Below, in pieces: positions 13,972 to 22,086 of a DNA stretch of 38,353 bases. The notes beneath the pieces are model-generated. The model ran no database searches. It saw only the letters and a list, made by a program, of their open reading frames with translations, and was not told the DNA's origin. Source of the stretch: an uncultured Bacteroidales bacterium (GTDB lineage: Bacteria > Bacteroidota > Bacteroidia > Bacteroidales > Muribaculaceae); contig CAMWLW010000019.1 in assembly GCA_947175245.1 (NCBI GenBank), forward strand, positions 1 through 38,353, written 5' to 3'. The first letter of the stretch is position 1. Each line of letters starts with the position of its first letter. The translations under genes and the position numbers were made by a program.

Positions 13972-14385
13972 ATGGAAATCAACCAACTCGTCGAAATACT
14001 GCACCGCGACAAGTGCTCGTGTGTCATAGCCAACGGCAATGAGATAACCCTCTACCACCGCCGCGGAGTAGCCGACCTGCTCTATCTGCTCCACAACGAG
14101 CCCGAGAAGCTCAACGGCGCCATGATTGCCGACAAGGTCATAGGCAAGGGGGCGGCCGCGCTGATGATACTCGGCGGCATCAGCCAAGCCCATGCCGACG
14201 TCATTAGCCACCCGGCACTCAAACTGCTCGAACAGGCCTCGATACCTGTGAGCTACAGCACCGTGGTGCCAAACATCATCAACCGCCGGGGCACCGGCAT
14301 CTGTCCTGTCGAGGAACTTTGCACGCCCTGTGCCACTGCGGCCGACTGCCTGCCGCTGATCGAACAATTCCTGTCTGAACACTAA
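13972..14385 (+). CDS. DUF1893 domain-containing protein
   Basis: The 137-residue protein fits DUF1893: CSCVIANGNEITLYHRRGVADLLYLL (residues 16-41) and the later VIGKGAAALMILGGISQAHADVIS segment are characteristic. The C-terminal part carries four cysteines (GICPVEELCTPCATAADC) that could bind a metal. The family is related in fold to cytidine-deaminase-like proteins, but no activity is known. It lies between MmcQ/YjbR and an ECF S-component-like membrane protein on the same strand with short gaps, so a link to small-molecule uptake is possible. Confidence 0.85.
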   Translation: MEINQLVEILHRDKCSCVIANGNEITLYHRRGVADLLYLLHNEPEKLNGAMIADKVIGKGAAALMILGGISQAHADVISHPALKLLEQASIPVSYSTVVPNIINRRGTGICPVEELCTPCATAADCLPLIEQFLSEH

Positions 14386-14403
14386 AGAACAATAGATAAG
14401 AAA

Positions 14404-14907
14404 ATGCAAACCGTACTAAATTTACAATCACTCCCGTTCCGAAGCTACCGCACGTATATAGCGGCTACGCTCTTTGTCATCGGCAATCTGCTGCTGCCCC
14501 AGCTGTTTCACGCTGTGCCCCGTGGCGGCATGATATGGCTGCCGATCTACTTCTTCACCCTCGTAGGCGCCTACCGTTTCGGCTGGCGTGTAGGTCTGCT
14601 CACCGCCCTGGCGTCGCCGATGCTCAGCAGCCTCATCTTCGGGATGCCCGCCGTAGCCGCACTGCCGGCCATCACCCTCAAATCGGCCCTGCTCGCAGTC
14701 ATCGCCGGCTACGCCGCCCACCGCTTCAACCGCGTCACCATCGGCCTGCTGCTCGCCGTAGTGCTCGGTTACCAGACGCTCGGCACCCTCGGCGAATGGG
14801 CAATCGTCGGTGATCTCAAGCTCGCCCTGCAGGACTTCCGCACAGGCATCCCCGGCATGATACTCCAGGTAGTGGGCGGCTACCTCGCCATCACACGCAT
14901 AAAATAA
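14404..14907 (+). CDS. ECF-type transporter S-component-like membrane protein
   Basis: The 167-residue protein has five to six hydrophobic segments (about residues 18-36, 42-60, 62-84, 86-105, 112-128 and 145-163), the size and layout of the substrate-binding S components of energy-coupling-factor vitamin or metal transporters. No A or T component genes lie nearby, which is normal for S components that share a common module. The ligand cannot be read from sequence. The gene is last in the operon and is followed by a hairpin at 14932-14958. Confidence 0.72.
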   Translation: MQTVLNLQSLPFRSYRTYIAATLFVIGNLLLPQLFHAVPRGGMIWLPIYFFTLVGAYRFGWRVGLLTALASPMLSSLIFGMPAVAALPAITLKSALLAVIAGYAAHRFNRVTIGLLLAVVLGYQTLGTLGEWAIVGDLKLALQDFRTGIPGMILQVVGGYLAITRIK

Positions 14908-14931
14908 ATACAAATCCTTATAGAACAAACG

Positions 14932-14963
14932 CGCCCGGATGTCAATCGACTCCGGGCGTTATT
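14932..14963. terminator. Hairpin terminator between convergent ECF S-like and tatC genes
   Basis: Perfect eight-pair GC-rich stem (14932-14939 with 14951-14958), 11-base loop, followed by TTATTC. It lies between two convergent stop codons and may work in both directions. Confidence 0.7.
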
Positions 14964-14971
14964 CATTTCGT

Positions 14972-15799
14972 TCAGGCCGTCGTGGCCGGCACCTCGCTAT
15001 CATCGTCGGGCTTTGACTTCGGGACGAGCAGCGCGCTCAGTTCCCACAGCGCGTAAAGCGGGATGAATACCAAGGCCAGTGTCACAGGGTCACCGGTGGG
15101 GGTAATAATGGCCGCGAGCACCACAAGCGCCACGATGGCATGACGGCGGTAGGTCGAGAAGAACTGACGCGTAAGCATACCGATCTTACCAAGCACCCAG
15201 CACAGCAGCGGCAGTTCAAATGCCAAGCCCATCAGAAAATTGAGCATCAGAAAATTGTCGATATAGGAGCTGAGCGATATCGTGTTCTTGATGCTGTCAG
15301 AAATCTGATAGTCGGCCAGGAACTTGAGGCACATAGGAAATACGATATAGTAGCTGCACACTACGCCGAGATAGAACATAAGGTTACCGAAGATGAACGC
15401 CGGGGTGGCATTCTTGCGCTCATGGGGGTAAAGGCCCGGCTTGACAAACGTCCACAACATGTAAATGACAAACGGAAAACACAGCACCATCGCTAGCCAG
15501 AACGCCAACGACACGTGAGTGTTGAGCTGAGCCGTCAGATTGTAGTTGATAAGGTCGACATGAAATCCCTCGCCCGACATGTTGGGCAGCAGCGAGCCGT
15601 CGCCCTTGATAGCGCCGAGCCACTCGTAGGTCACGAACGAGCCGTCGCACGGAGCGAGGATGATGTTGTCAAATATCCACGTCATGTTGATAAACAGCAC
15701 CACCCCCACGGTAATCACGGCCACCGCAATCTTGAACAGGACACCACGCAACGCGCCGAGGTGCCCCCAGAAATCCATTTCGCCTTGTTCCTGAGCCAT
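14972..15799 (-). CDS. tatC: Twin-arginine translocase subunit TatC
   Basis: The 275-residue protein is the receptor subunit of the Tat system, which exports folded, often cofactor-bearing proteins carrying twin-arginine signals. The N-terminal MDFWGHLGALR segment includes the conserved acidic HLxELR-type motif that binds the RR signal. Six membrane helices follow, with the FxxxP-type periplasmic loop region around YYIVFPMCLKFLADY and the late VLAAIITPTGDPVTLALVFIP stretch typical of TatC. The start was set at ATG 15799 rather than eight codons upstream because MAQEQGEMDFWGHL aligns with family N-termini. It is downstream of tatA on the same strand. Confidence 0.95.
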   Translation of the reverse strand: MAQEQGEMDFWGHLGALRGVLFKIAVAVITVGVVLFINMTWIFDNIILAPCDGSFVTYEWLGAIKGDGSLLPNMSGEGFHVDLINYNLTAQLNTHVSLAFWLAMVLCFPFVIYMLWTFVKPGLYPHERKNATPAFIFGNLMFYLGVVCSYYIVFPMCLKFLADYQISDSIKNTISLSSYIDNFLMLNFLMGLAFELPLLCWVLGKIGMLTRQFFSTYRRHAIVALVVLAAIITPTGDPVTLALVFIPLYALWELSALLVPKSKPDDDSEVPATTA

Positions 15800-15869
15800 T
15801 GAACAATAATATCGGCCTGCCACATCACTTGCGGCAGGCTTTCATTAATCAATTGAGTTTCGTGTTATC

Positions 15870-16109
15870 TTATTTTGCGGTCTCGCCGTCATTTTTAGCG
15901 GCCGACTCGGTTTTCTTCGCGGGCTCATCCATAGCTTTTTTGAGCTCGCCCTCGGCCTCGTTCATGCCCTCCTTGAAGGCACGCACGCCCTTGCCGACGC
16001 CTTTCATCAGTTCGGGAATTTTCTTGCCGCCGAACAACAGTAATACTATAAGGAGAATGATGAGCCACTGATAGCCCATAATCATTGCTGTAATCATCGT
16101 TAGTGTCAT
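15870..16109 (-). CDS. tatA: Twin-arginine translocase subunit TatA
   Basis: The 79-residue protein has one N-terminal membrane helix ([17 protein letters not shown]), the FGG hinge followed by [21 protein letters not shown], the amphipathic helix of TatA, and a charged Lys/Glu/Ala tail. TatA assembles into the pore-forming component with TatC, encoded 70 bases downstream. Upstream by two bases is a 44-residue gene that repeats its first helix. A shorter start at one of the internal ATGs (IMGYQW) is possible. Confidence 0.92.
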   Translation of the reverse strand: MTLTMITAMIMGYQWLIILLIVLLLFGGKKIPELMKGVGKGVRAFKEGMNEAEGELKKAMDEPAKKTESAAKNDGETAK

Positions 16110-16111
16110 AT

Positions 16112-16246
16112 TTATTTATCGTTTTTTCTTCTTGATGCGAGTATCGCACAACATATTATCGGAACAGCCACAAAAGCGGACAAAATTATCAGGATAATGA
16201 GCCACTGGTAACCCATAATCATTGCCGGGATAAGAGAGTGTGTCAT
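16112..16246 (-). CDS. 44-residue TatA-like mini-protein with a single membrane helix
   Basis: From ATG 16246 to TAA 16112 this small frame encodes a protein whose [16 protein letters not shown] segment is nearly identical to [16 protein letters not shown] of the next gene, tatA, also at the DNA level. It continues with [22 protein letters not shown] and ends, so it lacks the FG hinge and the amphipathic helix. It looks like a partial tandem duplication of tatA that has become a small membrane protein, or is decaying. The gap to tatA is two bases, so cotranslation is likely. It has two adjacent Cys in or beside the helix. No function is assigned. Confidence 0.72.
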   Translation of the reverse strand: MTHSLIPAMIMGYQWLIILIILSAFVAVPIICCAILASRRKNDK

Positions 16247-16289
16247 GATATTGTCAATACTATAATTATATTATCCGTTAGTTTATACT

Positions 16290-16334
16290 GAGGCACGAGC
16301 CGTAATCTCTACTGTCGAGGGCACTCGTGGCCTC
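16290..16334. other. Imperfect inverted repeat between tat operon and fabD
   Basis: GAGGCACGAG (16290-16299) pairs with CTCGTGGCCTC (16324-16334) with one bulged base. It lies between the divergent tat and fabD transcription units and could be an operator or a leftover terminator. No T-run was noted. Confidence 0.35.
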
Positions 16335-16407
16335 GGGTTGCGTTTTTAGCGGTGTAAAGTTAGTAATAAAAAAGGAGTCTTGAAATAAATAATATGCAAA
16401 AAAATGC

Positions 16408-16415
16408 TATCTTTG
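16408..16415 (+). promoter_or_regulatory. Minus-7 box for fabD
   Basis: TATCTTTG fits TAnnTTTG; 55 bases before the start codon. The nearest TTG upstream is 25 bases away, wider than usual. Confidence 0.5.
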
Positions 16416-16470
16416 CAGTAATTTTAACACATTGTGAAACTTAAAATTTAACATATCACCATTCATTATT

Positions 16471-17349
16471 ATGAAAGCATTTGTATTTCCCGGACAGGGC
16501 GCCCAGTTTGTAGGCATGGGCAAAGACTTATATGACAACAACGAGACCGCTCGCGCGATGTTTGAGAAAGCCAACGAGATTCTCGGTTTCCGCATCACCG
16601 ACCTAATGTTTGAGGGCACTGACGAAGACCTACGCCAGACCAAGGTGACACAGCCCGCCATCTTCCTCCACTCGGTTATCCTCGCCAAGACCCTCGGCGA
16701 CGAGTTCAAACCCGACATGGTAGCCGGTCACTCGCTCGGCGAGTTCTCGGCTCTCACCGCTGCCGGCGCACTCTCGTTTGAGGACGGTCTGAAGCTCGTT
16801 GCCGCCCGCGCCATGGCAATGCAGAAGGCCTGCGAACTCAAGCCCTCGACAATGGCTGCCGTGCTCGCTCTCCCCGACGAGAAAGTCGAGGAAATCTGCG
16901 CCGGCATTGACGGCGTGGTTGTCTGCGCCAACTACAACTGCCCCGGCCAGATCGTTATCTCGGGCGAAATCGAGGCTATCGACAAGGCGTGTGAGCAGCT
17001 GCTCGCCGCCGGTGCCAAACGCGCCCTCAAACTCAAGGTAGGCGGTGCGTTCCACTCGCCCTGCATGGAGCCCGCACGCGCCGAGCTCGCCAAGGCTATC
17101 GAGGCTACCGAGGTTCACGCTCCCGTTTGCCCCGTTTACCAGAACGTCGACGCCAAGCCCCATACCGACCCTGCCGAAATCAAGGCTAACCTCGTGGCTC
17201 AGCTCACAGCCCCCGTGCGCTGGACTCAGACCGTGAAGAACATGATCGCCGACGGCGCTACCGAGTTTGTAGAACTCGGCCCGGGCAAGGTGCTCCAGGG
17301 TCTGGTAATGAAAATCGACCGCACAGCAGCCGTTTCGGGCAAGCAGTAA
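16471..17349 (+). CDS. fabD: Malonyl-CoA:acyl carrier protein transacylase
   Basis: The 292-residue enzyme loads malonyl groups from malonyl-CoA onto acyl carrier protein for type II fatty acid synthesis in the cytoplasm. GQGAQFVGMG at residues 9-18 forms the oxyanion region, GHSLGE (nucleophile S88) is the transacylase motif, and GGAFHSPCM carries the partner H195. The C-terminal VELGPGKVLQGLVMKI is also characteristic. Length and start are normal. It stands alone from other fab genes and is followed 12 bases later by a C1 peptidase gene, with which it is likely cotranscribed. Confidence 0.97.
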   Translation: MKAFVFPGQGAQFVGMGKDLYDNNETARAMFEKANEILGFRITDLMFEGTDEDLRQTKVTQPAIFLHSVILAKTLGDEFKPDMVAGHSLGEFSALTAAGALSFEDGLKLVAARAMAMQKACELKPSTMAAVLALPDEKVEEICAGIDGVVVCANYNCPGQIVISGEIEAIDKACEQLLAAGAKRALKLKVGGAFHSPCMEPARAELAKAIEATEVHAPVCPVYQNVDAKPHTDPAEIKANLVAQLTAPVRWTQTVKNMIADGATEFVELGPGKVLQGLVMKIDRTAAVSGKQ

Positions 17350-17361
17350 TCAATCCCGACG

Positions 17362-18573
17362 ATGAACAAGCAACTCATACTCGGCATCCTGGCCATGGCG
17401 TCACTCGGCGCCGTGGCCCAGGAGAAGCCCGACAGCACGGAGAAGAAGGACTCTACCGGCTTCACGTTCACCGACGTGCGCGTGGTCGAGTCGACCCCCG
17501 TGCGCGACCAGAACAAGAGCGGCACATGCTGGTGCTTTGCCGGCACGACGTTCTTTGAGGACGAGATCATACGTAAGGGCGGCAAGCCTGTCGACCTATC
17601 AGAGATGTACACCGTGCGCCAATGCTACGCCGACAAGGCCGACCGCTACGTGCGCATGGACGGCAAGACCAACTTTTCGCAGGGCGGCAGTATTCTCGAC
17701 GTACCATACGTGTGGAAGCGCTATGGCGCCGTGCCCGAGGAGGCCTACCGCGGTCTGAGCTATGGCGAGGATAACCACAACCACGCCGAGCTCGAAGCCG
17801 GCATGAAGGGTTACCTTGACGCCGTGCGTCGCAACCCGGGACGCCGTCTGTCGACCTCGTGGGGTACAGCCCTCAACGGCATACTCGACGCCTACCTCGG
17901 CGACGTGCCCGAGACATTTGAGGTAGACGGTAAGACCTACACGCCTCAGAGCTACGCTGCCTCGCTGGGCATCAATCCCGACGACTACATACCCGTCACC
18001 TCGTTCACCCACCATCCCTACTACTCGGCATTTGCCGTCGAGGTTCCCGACAACTGGCTGTGGGCCGACTACTACAACGTGCCTCTCGATGACCTAAAGG
18101 CTATCGTAGACAACGCTGTAGAGAACGGTTACCCGCTGGTGTGGGCCGCCGACGTCAGCGAGCAGGGCTTCAAGTGGAAGAAGGGTGTGGCTCTGATGCC
18201 GGCCGCCAAGAACGAGGCCGACATGGAGGGCACCGAACTCTCGCGCTGGGTCAAACTCTCGGAGACCGAGAAAAACAACGCCCGATATGACTTTGAAGGC
18301 CCGGTCGACGAGATCGAAGTCACGCCCGAGTCACGCCAGGCCATGTTTGACCGCCGCGAGACCACCGACGACCACGGCATGGAAATCGTAGGCTATGCCA
18401 CCGACCAGAACGGCAAACGCTACTACAAGGTGCGCAACTCGTGGACCGACAACCAGATATATGGCGGTTACCTCTACGTTTCAGAGCCTTACTTCCTGGC
18501 CAAGACGCTCGACATCCTCGTTCACCGCGACGCCATCCCCAAGGCAATCGCCAAGAAGATGAACCTGCGCTGA
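17362..18573 (+). CDS. Exported C1 (bleomycin hydrolase/aminopeptidase C-like) cysteine peptidase
   Basis: The 403-residue protein starts with a signal peptide (residues 1-20, ending GAVAQ) and then a C1B papain-fold peptidase. Catalytic C56 lies in QNKSGTCWCF; the His is in DDHGMEIVG near 338 and the Asn in KVRNSWT near 359. The C-terminal region matches bleomycin hydrolase/PepC, which trims peptides as a cage-like hexamer. Cytoplasmic PepC lacks a signal, so this is an envelope version, common in Bacteroidales. It ends at a strong terminator. Confidence 0.93.
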   Translation: MNKQLILGILAMASLGAVAQEKPDSTEKKDSTGFTFTDVRVVESTPVRDQNKSGTCWCFAGTTFFEDEIIRKGGKPVDLSEMYTVRQCYADKADRYVRMDGKTNFSQGGSILDVPYVWKRYGAVPEEAYRGLSYGEDNHNHAELEAGMKGYLDAVRRNPGRRLSTSWGTALNGILDAYLGDVPETFEVDGKTYTPQSYAASLGINPDDYIPVTSFTHHPYYSAFAVEVPDNWLWADYYNVPLDDLKAIVDNAVENGYPLVWAADVSEQGFKWKKGVALMPAAKNEADMEGTELSRWVKLSETEKNNARYDFEGPVDEIEVTPESRQAMFDRRETTDDHGMEIVGYATDQNGKRYYKVRNSWTDNQIYGGYLYVSEPYFLAKTLDILVHRDAIPKAIAKKMNLR

Positions 18574-18600
18574 CCGATAACAGCATCGACTAACTCTCAA

Positions 18601-18655
18601 CGGGTGCCGCGTCATCAAACTCCCGCCACCGGGAACATGCCGGCACCCGTTTTTG
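18601..18655 (+). terminator. Rho-independent terminator after the C1 peptidase gene
   Basis: Perfect nine-pair stem (18601-18609 with 18641-18649), an inner stem within its loop (TCCCG with CGGGA), and a following TTTTTG run. Confidence 0.88.
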
Positions 18656-18689
18656 TTATATAAACACCCGTTTTAGTTTATAAATAAGG

Positions 18690-19202
18690 ATGAAGAAGAT
18701 AGGAATACTCAGCGACACCCACTCGTGTTGGGACGACCGATTTGCCACCCATTTTGCCGACTGTGACGAGATATGGCACGCCGGCGATGTCGGCGACATC
18801 AGCGTCATAGCCCGACTGGAGGGGATATGCCCCACGGTGCGTGCCGTCCACGGCAACATCGACAACGGCATCGTGCGTCGCCGCTGTCGCGAGCTCGAGG
18901 TGTTTGACGTCGAGGGCGTCCGCGTGCTCATGACCCACATCGGCGGCTACCCCGGCCGCTATGCACCAGGCATGCGCCGTCTCATCATCGAGCACCGTCC
19001 CAACCTCTTCATTTCGGGCCACAGCCACATACTCAAAGTGATGTATGACAACGAGCTGGATTGCCTGCACATCAACCCCGGAGCCGCCGGTCACCACGGC
19101 TGGCAACGGCAGCGCACTCTCATAAAACTTACCATCGACGGCACCGACATGCGCGACCTTGAGGTCATAGAGCTCGGCGGTGTCAGACTCACCAATGACT
19201 GA
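18690..19202 (+). CDS. YfcE/MJ0936-family metallophosphoesterase
   Basis: The 170-residue protein carries the calcineurin-like phosphoesterase motifs in order: LSDTH (residues 7-11), HAGDVGD, HGNID (the GNCD/GNHD position, with Ile), MTHIGGYPG and SGHSH. Family members bind two Mn2+ or Ni2+ ions and hydrolyse phosphodiesters in the cytoplasm. The physiological substrate is not known. It overlaps nothing and is nine bases ahead of a lipoprotein gene with a SPOR-like domain, so they are probably cotranscribed. The start ATG fits the family N-terminus (MKKIGILSDTH). Confidence 0.93.
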   Translation: MKKIGILSDTHSCWDDRFATHFADCDEIWHAGDVGDISVIARLEGICPTVRAVHGNIDNGIVRRRCRELEVFDVEGVRVLMTHIGGYPGRYAPGMRRLIIEHRPNLFISGHSHILKVMYDNELDCLHINPGAAGHHGWQRQRTLIKLTIDGTDMRDLEVIELGGVRLTND

Positions 19203-19211
19203 AACAATATT

Positions 19212-19724
19212 ATGTCAAAGAACTTTCTCACTATCATGGCACTGTTGGGTGCCACGGCGTGTGCCATGACATCGTGCCGCACCAGCGAGGCCAACTACCG
19301 CGCCGCCTACGAGCAGGCTGTCGCCGGCCGCGAGGATACATCGGGCATCGACAACACGGTCTACGACAAGATACGCCGCGAGGCTGTATCGTCATACACT
19401 GTATATGAAGGCGACTCAATTCCCCTCAAACGGGAGCGAGTGGCTCTCGCCGACCCCCAACCCGAGGCGACGCTGAGGCCGGCATACGTCATAGTGGCCC
19501 AGTTCAAGCAGAAATTCAACGCCGGCTCACTCGCCACGCGACTGCGGGAGAGCGGCTACCCTGACGCGACCGTCCTGACGACCCGCGAGCCGCTCTACTA
19601 TGTGGCCATCGCTGCCGGTGACCGCACTGACATGATACTGCGTTGCCGCGAGATTGCAGCCAAGCCGCCCGTAGCGGTCAAAGCGCCATACCCTCTTGTT
19701 CTCGAGCCCGTAGGCAAGCGATAA
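19212..19724 (+). CDS. SPOR-domain-like lipoprotein
   Basis: The 170-residue protein has a lipoprotein signal (residues 1-22, with candidate lipid-bearing Cys at 17 or 22). Residues 95-150 (YVIVAQFKQKFNAGSLATRLRESGYPDATVL...YYVAIAAG) have the repeat rhythm of SPOR domains, which bind denuded peptidoglycan glycan strands at division sites. It is likely anchored in the envelope and acts in cell-wall remodelling or division. It follows the phosphoesterase by nine bases. The SPOR call is by pattern, not by a search. Confidence 0.8.
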   Translation: MSKNFLTIMALLGATACAMTSCRTSEANYRAAYEQAVAGREDTSGIDNTVYDKIRREAVSSYTVYEGDSIPLKRERVALADPQPEATLRPAYVIVAQFKQKFNAGSLATRLRESGYPDATVLTTREPLYYVAIAAGDRTDMILRCREIAAKPPVAVKAPYPLVLEPVGKR

Positions 19725-19741
19725 AAACCATCGGTAAACTC

Positions 19742-19772
19742 TTGCATAACTCGATAATTTGAGGTTATTTTG
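19742..19772 (+). promoter_or_regulatory. Promoter of ilvA
   Basis: TTG (19742-19744), 20 bases, TTATTTTG (19765-19772), one mismatch from TAnnTTTG, 23 bases before the ilvA start. Confidence 0.55.
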
Positions 19773-19795
19773 CACATCTAAAAAATACCTGTACA

Positions 19796-20992
19796 ATGGA
19801 AGAATTGAAAATAAGCGAAGTGTACCGCGCTCAACAGGTACTCAAGGATGTAGCTCGCCATCCGCGCATCATAGGCCCGACCAATCTCGACCCAGACGCC
19901 CAGATATATCTGAAACCCGAGAACTTACAGTACACCGGCTCGTTCAAGCTGCGCGGTGCCTACTATAAGATATCACAGCTCACCGACGAGGAGAAGGCCC
20001 GCGGTGTCATAGCATGCTCGGCCGGCAACCACGCCCAGGGTGTGGCTCTCGGCGCGGCGCGCAACGGCATCAAGGCTCTCATCTGCCTGCCATCGGGCGC
20101 CCCGCTCTCAAAAATCGAAGCCACTAAGGCGCTCGGTGCCGAGGTGTGCCTCGTGGACGGCGTCTATGACGACGCCTACAACAAGGCTATCGAGCTCAAG
20201 GAGAGCGAAGGCTACACGTTCGTACATCCGTTCGACGACCCACTCGTGATAGCCGGACAGGGCACTATCGGCCTTGAAATACTCGAGGAGATGCCCGACG
20301 TGGAGGCTGTCGTTGTGCCCGTGGGTGGCGGCGGCCTGATAGCCGGCGTAGCATTCGCCATCAAGACCCTGCGCCCCGACATCAAAGTCTATGGCGTCCA
20401 GGCGGCCGGAGCCCCGAGCATGGCCGAGTCGATCGAGAAGCATGAGCGCATACGCCTTGACAACGTGTCGACCATAGCCGACGGTATCGCCGTCAAGCAG
20501 CCCGGCACGCTCACCTACGAGGCATGCCAACGATATGTCGACGAGGTGGTCACCGTCACAGAGGACGAAATCGCCGCCGCCATTCTGGCCCTTATCGAGA
20601 AGCAGAAACTTGTCGCCGAGGGCGCTGGTGCAGTATCAGTTGCGGCCGTGATGTTCAACAAACTGCCCATCAAGGGTAAGAAGGTGGTCTGCATCGTGTC
20701 GGGCGGCAACATCGACGTGTCGATACTCAACCGCGTCATCACTCGCGGACTCACCAAGAGCGGCCGCATCTGCAATATCCACCTCGACCTCAACGACAAG
20801 CCCGGACAGCTGTCGGCCGTGTGCGACATCATAGGCAAGCACGGCGGCAACATACTCAACATCACCCACGGACGCACCAACACCCGAGGCATAAACAGCT
20901 GTGAGCTGCACGTCGAGCTCGAAACCCGCAATAACGAGCACATCAAAGAAATACATGACGCGCTCGCCGAGGCAGGCTACCAGATGATGTAA
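19796..20992 (+). CDS. ilvA: Threonine ammonia-lyase (threonine dehydratase)
   Basis: The 398-residue enzyme converts threonine to 2-oxobutanoate and ammonia, the first step of isoleucine synthesis, with pyridoxal phosphate bound at K51 in TGSFKLRGA. The glycine-rich phosphate loop is VPVGGGGLIAG near residue 175. Residues 325-398 form one ACT domain (DLNDKPGQLSAVCDIIGKHGG), the layout of the shorter TdcB-like and Bacteroidetes IlvA forms rather than the 500-residue E. coli IlvA with two ACT-like domains. It has its own promoter; a tRNA gene follows. Confidence 0.95.
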   Translation: MEELKISEVYRAQQVLKDVARHPRIIGPTNLDPDAQIYLKPENLQYTGSFKLRGAYYKISQLTDEEKARGVIACSAGNHAQGVALGAARNGIKALICLPSGAPLSKIEATKALGAEVCLVDGVYDDAYNKAIELKESEGYTFVHPFDDPLVIAGQGTIGLEILEEMPDVEAVVVPVGGGGLIAGVAFAIKTLRPDIKVYGVQAAGAPSMAESIEKHERIRLDNVSTIADGIAVKQPGTLTYEACQRYVDEVVTVTEDEIAAAILALIEKQKLVAEGAGAVSVAAVMFNKLPIKGKKVVCIVSGGNIDVSILNRVITRGLTKSGRICNIHLDLNDKPGQLSAVCDIIGKHGGNILNITHGRTNTRGINSCELHVELETRNNEHIKEIHDALAEAGYQMM

Positions 20993-21011
20993 AAAAAATC
21001 GCACCCCACGC

Positions 21012-21042
21012 TTGTCTGAATCAACTAAAGTTGCTACCTTTG
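21012..21042 (+). promoter_or_regulatory. Promoter of tRNA-Leu
   Basis: TTG (21012-21014), 20 bases, TACCTTTG (21035-21042), ten bases before the tRNA 5' end. Confidence 0.65.
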
Positions 21043-21052
21043 CAAAGCAAAT

Positions 21053-21134
21053 GCGCATGTGGCGTAATGGTAGCCGCGTTAGACTTAGGATCTAATGACC
21101 TGAGGTCGTGGGGGTTCGAGTCCCTTCATGCGCA
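21053..21134 (+). tRNA. tRNA-Leu (anticodon UAG)
   Basis: An 82-base class II tRNA: acceptor arms GCGCATG (21053-21059) and CATGCGC (21127-21133) plus discriminator A; anticodon stem TTAGA/TCTAA around loop CTTAGGA with anticodon TAG; a long variable arm; T-loop TTCGAGT. The CCA end is not encoded. It has its own promoter and terminator. Confidence 0.95.
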
Positions 21135-21145
21135 CTGACACAATG

Positions 21146-21190
21146 AAAGCCGTCTTCAGTCCACCCGGGCTTCAAGACGGCTTTTATTAT
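21146..21190. terminator. Terminator after tRNA-Leu, probably shared with tsaB
   Basis: An 11-pair stem (21146-21156 with 21174-21184) followed by a T-rich stretch on the plus strand; the A-rich left side gives T residues on the minus strand, so it can also end tsaB. Confidence 0.85.
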
Positions 21191-21218
21191 TGTATCAATA
21201 TTTCTTTTTCGGTACCGG

Positions 21219-21908
21219 TCAGAAGAGTTTTTTGGGCTTGGTGGCTTGGTACTCTTTGAGGTAGGAGGGAGTGCTGTAGGCAAGGTCAAGGAAGTTGCCG
21301 TCACGATAGGCACGGTCGGCCAGGGCGGGCATGTCGACGGCAAGAGGATGTACGTCAGGCACCCAGACAAAGTTGGGATAGGTAATGACCTCGCGTGCCT
21401 TGTCACTGCCATCGCCGCCATAATAGACCTTGGCACCACCGGCATAGCGCTCATACGAGTCGCCGTCGAGTATCAGCGGAGTGGGAGCAGTGAGTTCATC
21501 AAGTTTCATGTCATAGACGGCGGTGTAGACTTCCATGCGTCGGGCATCGATCATCGGCGCAAACAGCGCGTCGGGCTCGACGTCGACATTGAACATGATG
21601 TGGACAGCCATGAGCATGAGGGTGTCGATGCCTATGAGTGGTATATCGAGAGCGTAGGCAAGTCCCTTGGCTTCGGATAACCCTATGCGCAGACCGGTAT
21701 AGCTGCCGGGACCCATGCTGACGGCAATAGCGTCGAGTTTCATCTCATGCTCGGCGAGCTTGTCAAGACACTGCTTGATGAAGCCGCTCAGCATCGTGGC
21801 GTGGTTCATGCCGTCAAAGTTCTCGCAGTGGTGCATTATCATGCCGTCGCTGCTCAATGCAACCGAGCACACACGCGTCGAAGTATCTATATTAAGTATC
21901 GTAGCCAT
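21219..21908 (-). CDS. tsaB: tRNA threonylcarbamoyladenosine biosynthesis protein TsaB
   Basis: The 229-residue ASKHA-fold protein is the dimerisation partner of TsaD in making N6-threonylcarbamoyladenosine at position 37 of ANN-decoding tRNAs. ILNIDTSTRVCSVAL opens it, and SMGPGSYTGLRIGLSEAKGLAYAL (residues 65-88) is the TsaB signature. The C-terminal part is the usual variable half. Start set at ATG 21908 rather than four codons upstream, since MATILNIDTST aligns with family N-termini. The YLKEYQATKPKKLF tail is common in Bacteroidetes members. Confidence 0.95.
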   Translation of the reverse strand: MATILNIDTSTRVCSVALSSDGMIMHHCENFDGMNHATMLSGFIKQCLDKLAEHEMKLDAIAVSMGPGSYTGLRIGLSEAKGLAYALDIPLIGIDTLMLMAVHIMFNVDVEPDALFAPMIDARRMEVYTAVYDMKLDELTAPTPLILDGDSYERYAGGAKVYYGGDGSDKAREVITYPNFVWVPDVHPLAVDMPALADRAYRDGNFLDLAYSTPSYLKEYQATKPKKLF

Positions 21909-21929
21909 AGTCAAATGCAAAATTTACCA

Positions 21930-21937
21930 CAAAGATA
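21930..21937 (-). promoter_or_regulatory. Minus-7 box for tsaB
   Basis: TATCTTTG on the minus strand, about 21 bases before the tsaB start. No convincing -33 box. Confidence 0.5.
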
Positions 21938-22064
21938 CTGATTTTTTGAGCATTTTTCCCTACGTTCCCCTTAAAATCAACTATCATATATTTCGCCTGC
22001 ACTCAAATAATTTTGAAAATCTGAAATAATCATCAAAATACTTTTATATTTCAAAAGCCATTAT

Positions 22065-22072
22065 TAACTTTG
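22065..22072 (+). promoter_or_regulatory. Minus-7 box for the higBA operon
   Basis: TAACTTTG, 14 bases before the higB-like start codon. The upstream DNA is very AT-rich, with no well-placed TTTG. Confidence 0.5.
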
Positions 22073-22086
22073 CAAGCATGTAAGAT

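Noticed and set aside
13687-14409. 240-codon open frame on the minus strand
   Set aside because: Covers MmcQ/YjbR and DUF1893, both with recognisable families on the plus strand.
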